From the NCBI RefSeq assembly GCF_032250955.1, contig NZ_JAVVES010000094.1:1-7326 (forward strand): 7,326 nt of DNA, written 5' to 3'. Every line of letters starts with the position of its first letter. Within the stretch, counting starts at the first letter, position 1. Made by a program: the position numbers and the translations under genes. The notes beneath the pieces are model-generated. The model did no database searches, was not told where the DNA came from, and was given only the letters and a program-made list of their open reading frames with translations. The stretch is from Sulfuriflexus sp032250955. Its GTDB lineage: Bacteria > Pseudomonadota > Gammaproteobacteria > AKS1. Shown here one piece after another: positions 5,946 through 7,326 of this stretch.

Positions 5946-7100
5946 ATGAATAAGTGTTTAAAGATTCTGGTGGTGGATGATTTGCCCGTCAACCGTTTGT
6001 TGGTGAGTAAACATTTACAAAAGGCCGGTCATGTTGTTACCGAGGCCGCTGATGGCCAGGAGGCCATTGACCGCTTCGAGGCCGAGCGGCCCGATATTAT
6101 TATTCTCGATGTCATGATGCCGGGGATGAATGGCTATGACGCGGCGCGGGAAATCAAGGCCCGTGCCAATGGCCACTGGACGCCGATTATTTTTCTCAGC
6201 GCTCTTGGCAAGGGGGAGGAACAGGTCAGGGGGCTTGAAGAGGGCGGTGACGATTACCTGACCAAACCGGTGAACCTCGACGTCCTGGATGCCAAGATTA
6301 TGTCGATGCGACGTATTGCCGACATGCAACGACAACTGGCGGATACCACGGCCGAACTCCAGCGTTATCACCAACGTGCAGAGGCTGAACATGCAATGGC
6401 AAACAGCCTGATGGAACGCATGATTAACCAGGAGCGTCTCAATGACGAAATGCTGCAACACTGGGTGTTGCCGGCGAGTCGCTTTAGCGGTGACATCGTC
6501 GCCGCCGCGCGTTCTGATAATGGCCGCTTGTATATCCTGCATGCCGATTCTACCGGGCATGGCCTGACTGCTGCCTTGCCACTACTGCCCTTGTCGCAAA
6601 TCTTCTATGCCATGGTGACAAAGGCACTGTCGCTGAAGGATATGGTCAATGAAATGAATCAGCGCATTAAGCAATTAATGCCGGTGGAACGTTTCGTGGC
6701 CGCGGCCCTGGTCGTGATCGAGCCTGACAGGAAAACGATTGAGGTCTGGAATGGTGGCTGCCCCGACCTGCTGTTCGTCAACGAACACAATCAGGTCGCC
6801 AGGCGCTTTTCATCGCGGCATACCGCACTCGGGATAATGGATTATGACGAGGTGCATTCCGAGACGTTGACGCACGCGGAACACGGGGCCGGAAAACTGG
6901 TCATTTACTCGGATGGCCTGGTGGAGGCAAAAAATACTGATGGTGAAAACTTTGGTGATGAAGGTATTGCTGCCACCCTTGAAAGTGCCGGAGAAGAAGG
7001 CAGTTTGATGGCATTGATCAATGCGATGATTCTGCACCTGGGTGAAGAGACAGCACATGATGATATCTCTATCGTTATGGTGGATTGTTCGGGAGAGTAG
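5946..7100 (+). CDS. Response regulator with SpoIIE-type PP2C serine phosphatase output
   Basis: Cytoplasmic two-domain regulator of 384 residues. The receiver (about 5-122) has Asp11/Asp12, phospho-acceptor Asp55 in ILDVMMPG, Ser85 and Lys107. A coiled linker with heptad-like charged and leucine residues (about 123-165) leads to the PP2C/SpoIIE domain (about 170-383). The metal-site landmarks are Gly182-Asp183, Asp201 in ADSTGHG, Asp323 in YSDGL and Asp372/Asp373 in HDDIS, all consistent with an active manganese- or magnesium-dependent serine/threonine phosphatase. Members of this family commonly dephosphorylate STAS-domain anti-sigma antagonists, changing sigma-factor release; the substrate here is not in the window. 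The ATG follows an AGAAGAAGGG ribosome binding site and lies 21 bp after the hybrid kinase, so the two are very likely co-transcribed and functionally paired. The TGHGLTAAL and VWNGG motifs mark the proteobacterial REC-PP2C subgroup rather than Bacillus RsbU. Confidence 0.95.
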   Translation: MNKCLKILVVDDLPVNRLLVSKHLQKAGHVVTEAADGQEAIDRFEAERPDIIILDVMMPGMNGYDAAREIKARANGHWTPIIFLSALGKGEEQVRGLEEGGDDYLTKPVNLDVLDAKIMSMRRIADMQRQLADTTAELQRYHQRAEAEHAMANSLMERMINQERLNDEMLQHWVLPASRFSGDIVAAARSDNGRLYILHADSTGHGLTAALPLLPLSQIFYAMVTKALSLKDMVNEMNQRIKQLMPVERFVAAALVVIEPDRKTIEVWNGGCPDLLFVNEHNQVARRFSSRHTALGIMDYDEVHSETLTHAEHGAGKLVIYSDGLVEAKNTDGENFGDEGIAATLESAGEEGSLMALINAMILHLGEETAHDDISIVMVDCSGE

Positions 7101-7106
7101 AAAAAA

Positions 7107-7141
7107 GATTGATGATCTCGGAATGATGATTGATGATTGGG
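7107..7141. repeat. Five-unit degenerate heptamer array after the phosphatase stop
   Basis: Thirty-five bases divide into GATTGAT, GATCTCG, GAATGAT, GATTGAT, GATTGGG, beginning six bases after the TAG stop (7098-7100). It has the same unit and the same orientation relative to the upstream gene as the arrays after dinB and lexA. Confidence 0.75.
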
Positions 7142-7163
7142 TATTTGGTTATCCCCAATCATC
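7132..7163 (+). terminator. Hairpin built from facing heptamers, possible operon terminator
   Basis: A perfect 10-bp stem, GATGATTGGG (7132-7141) against CCCAATCATC (7154-7163), encloses a 12-base loop. After a bulged T the stem can extend by GATT/AATC (7128-7131 with 7165-7168). The following bases (CTTGTACTTATCTTG) are T-rich but not a clean T-run, so intrinsic termination is plausible rather than certain. Confidence 0.45.
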
Positions 7164-7168
7164 TAATC

Positions 7169-7326
7169 TTGTACTTATCTTGATGCGGCTTCTTTCTGGT
7201 AAATCCTGGACAAAGAGAGGAATGATCGGGAGCAATTATTTTGCAGTTAATATTTTTGGCTCTTCGGAAAAATTAGTGGGTAAAAATATAGCGAATTTGG
7301 AGCAATAGAGATAGTTTTCTGGAAAT
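7169..7326. other. AT-rich tail without a supported gene; possible mobile-element edge at 7258
   Basis: Base composition becomes clearly AT-richer than in the coding regions, especially after 7230. The longest open stretch with an ATG (7222-7308) encodes only 28 residues with no recognised motif. GGCTCTTCGGAAAA begins at 7258 after the AT-rich octamer ATATTTTT. Its GGCTCTT start is reminiscent of ISL3-family insertion sequence ends, but only one end would be in view and this is from memory. No STAS or anti-sigma gene begins here. Confidence 0.2.

Noticed and set aside
6015..6560. 181-codon minus-strand open frame inside the phosphatase gene
   Set aside because: It is antisense to well-conserved receiver and PP2C motifs and has no recognisable protein features.
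7222..7308. 28-codon ORF starting after GAGAGGA
   Set aside because: The purine-rich sequence abuts the ATG too closely to be a proper ribosome site, and the peptide has no recognised motif or conserved context.

Overview
The window reads as proteobacterial chromosomal DNA, most likely gammaproteobacterial. That assignment is inferred from protein style and the kinase and PP2C families, not from a marker gene. Four genes form two back-to-back units that diverge from a shared promoter region at about 2189-2378.

Left unit, minus strand: lexA (1577-2188), then a DinB-type Y-family DNA polymerase (1310 down to 113). This looks like an SOS mutagenesis pair. The lexA promoter is unusually clear: TTGAAA, 17 bp, TATGCT, with the 15-bp operator GTTC-N7-GTTC filling the spacer. 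That operator is the alphaproteobacterial LexA type, and the LexA recognition helix carries the matching Ile-His-Arg signature. The polymerase frame is broken by one base at a run of six G (301-306). Removing one G restores a 398-residue protein whose tail holds a QLELF clamp-binding motif.

Right unit, plus strand: a 1181-residue membrane hybrid histidine kinase (CHASE, PAS, PAS, GAF, HisKA, HATPase, receiver; 2379-5924), followed 21 bp later by a response regulator with a SpoIIE-type PP2C phosphatase domain (5946-7100). Together they resemble a sensor-to-phosphatase cascade that would end on a STAS-type anti-sigma antagonist, but no such partner is in the window.

The intergenic DNA is the unexpected part. 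A 7-bp repeat (GATTGAT/GAATGAT as read on the coding strand) sits at the 3' end of three of the four genes: 18 units at 1-126 that supply the polymerase stop codon, 6 units touching the lexA stop (1535-1576), and 5 units just after the phosphatase stop (7107-7141). Inverted copies bracket a MITE-like segment (1386-1558), and another pair forms a hairpin (7132-7163). The last 160 bp are AT-rich, contain no convincing gene, and may be the edge of a mobile element.
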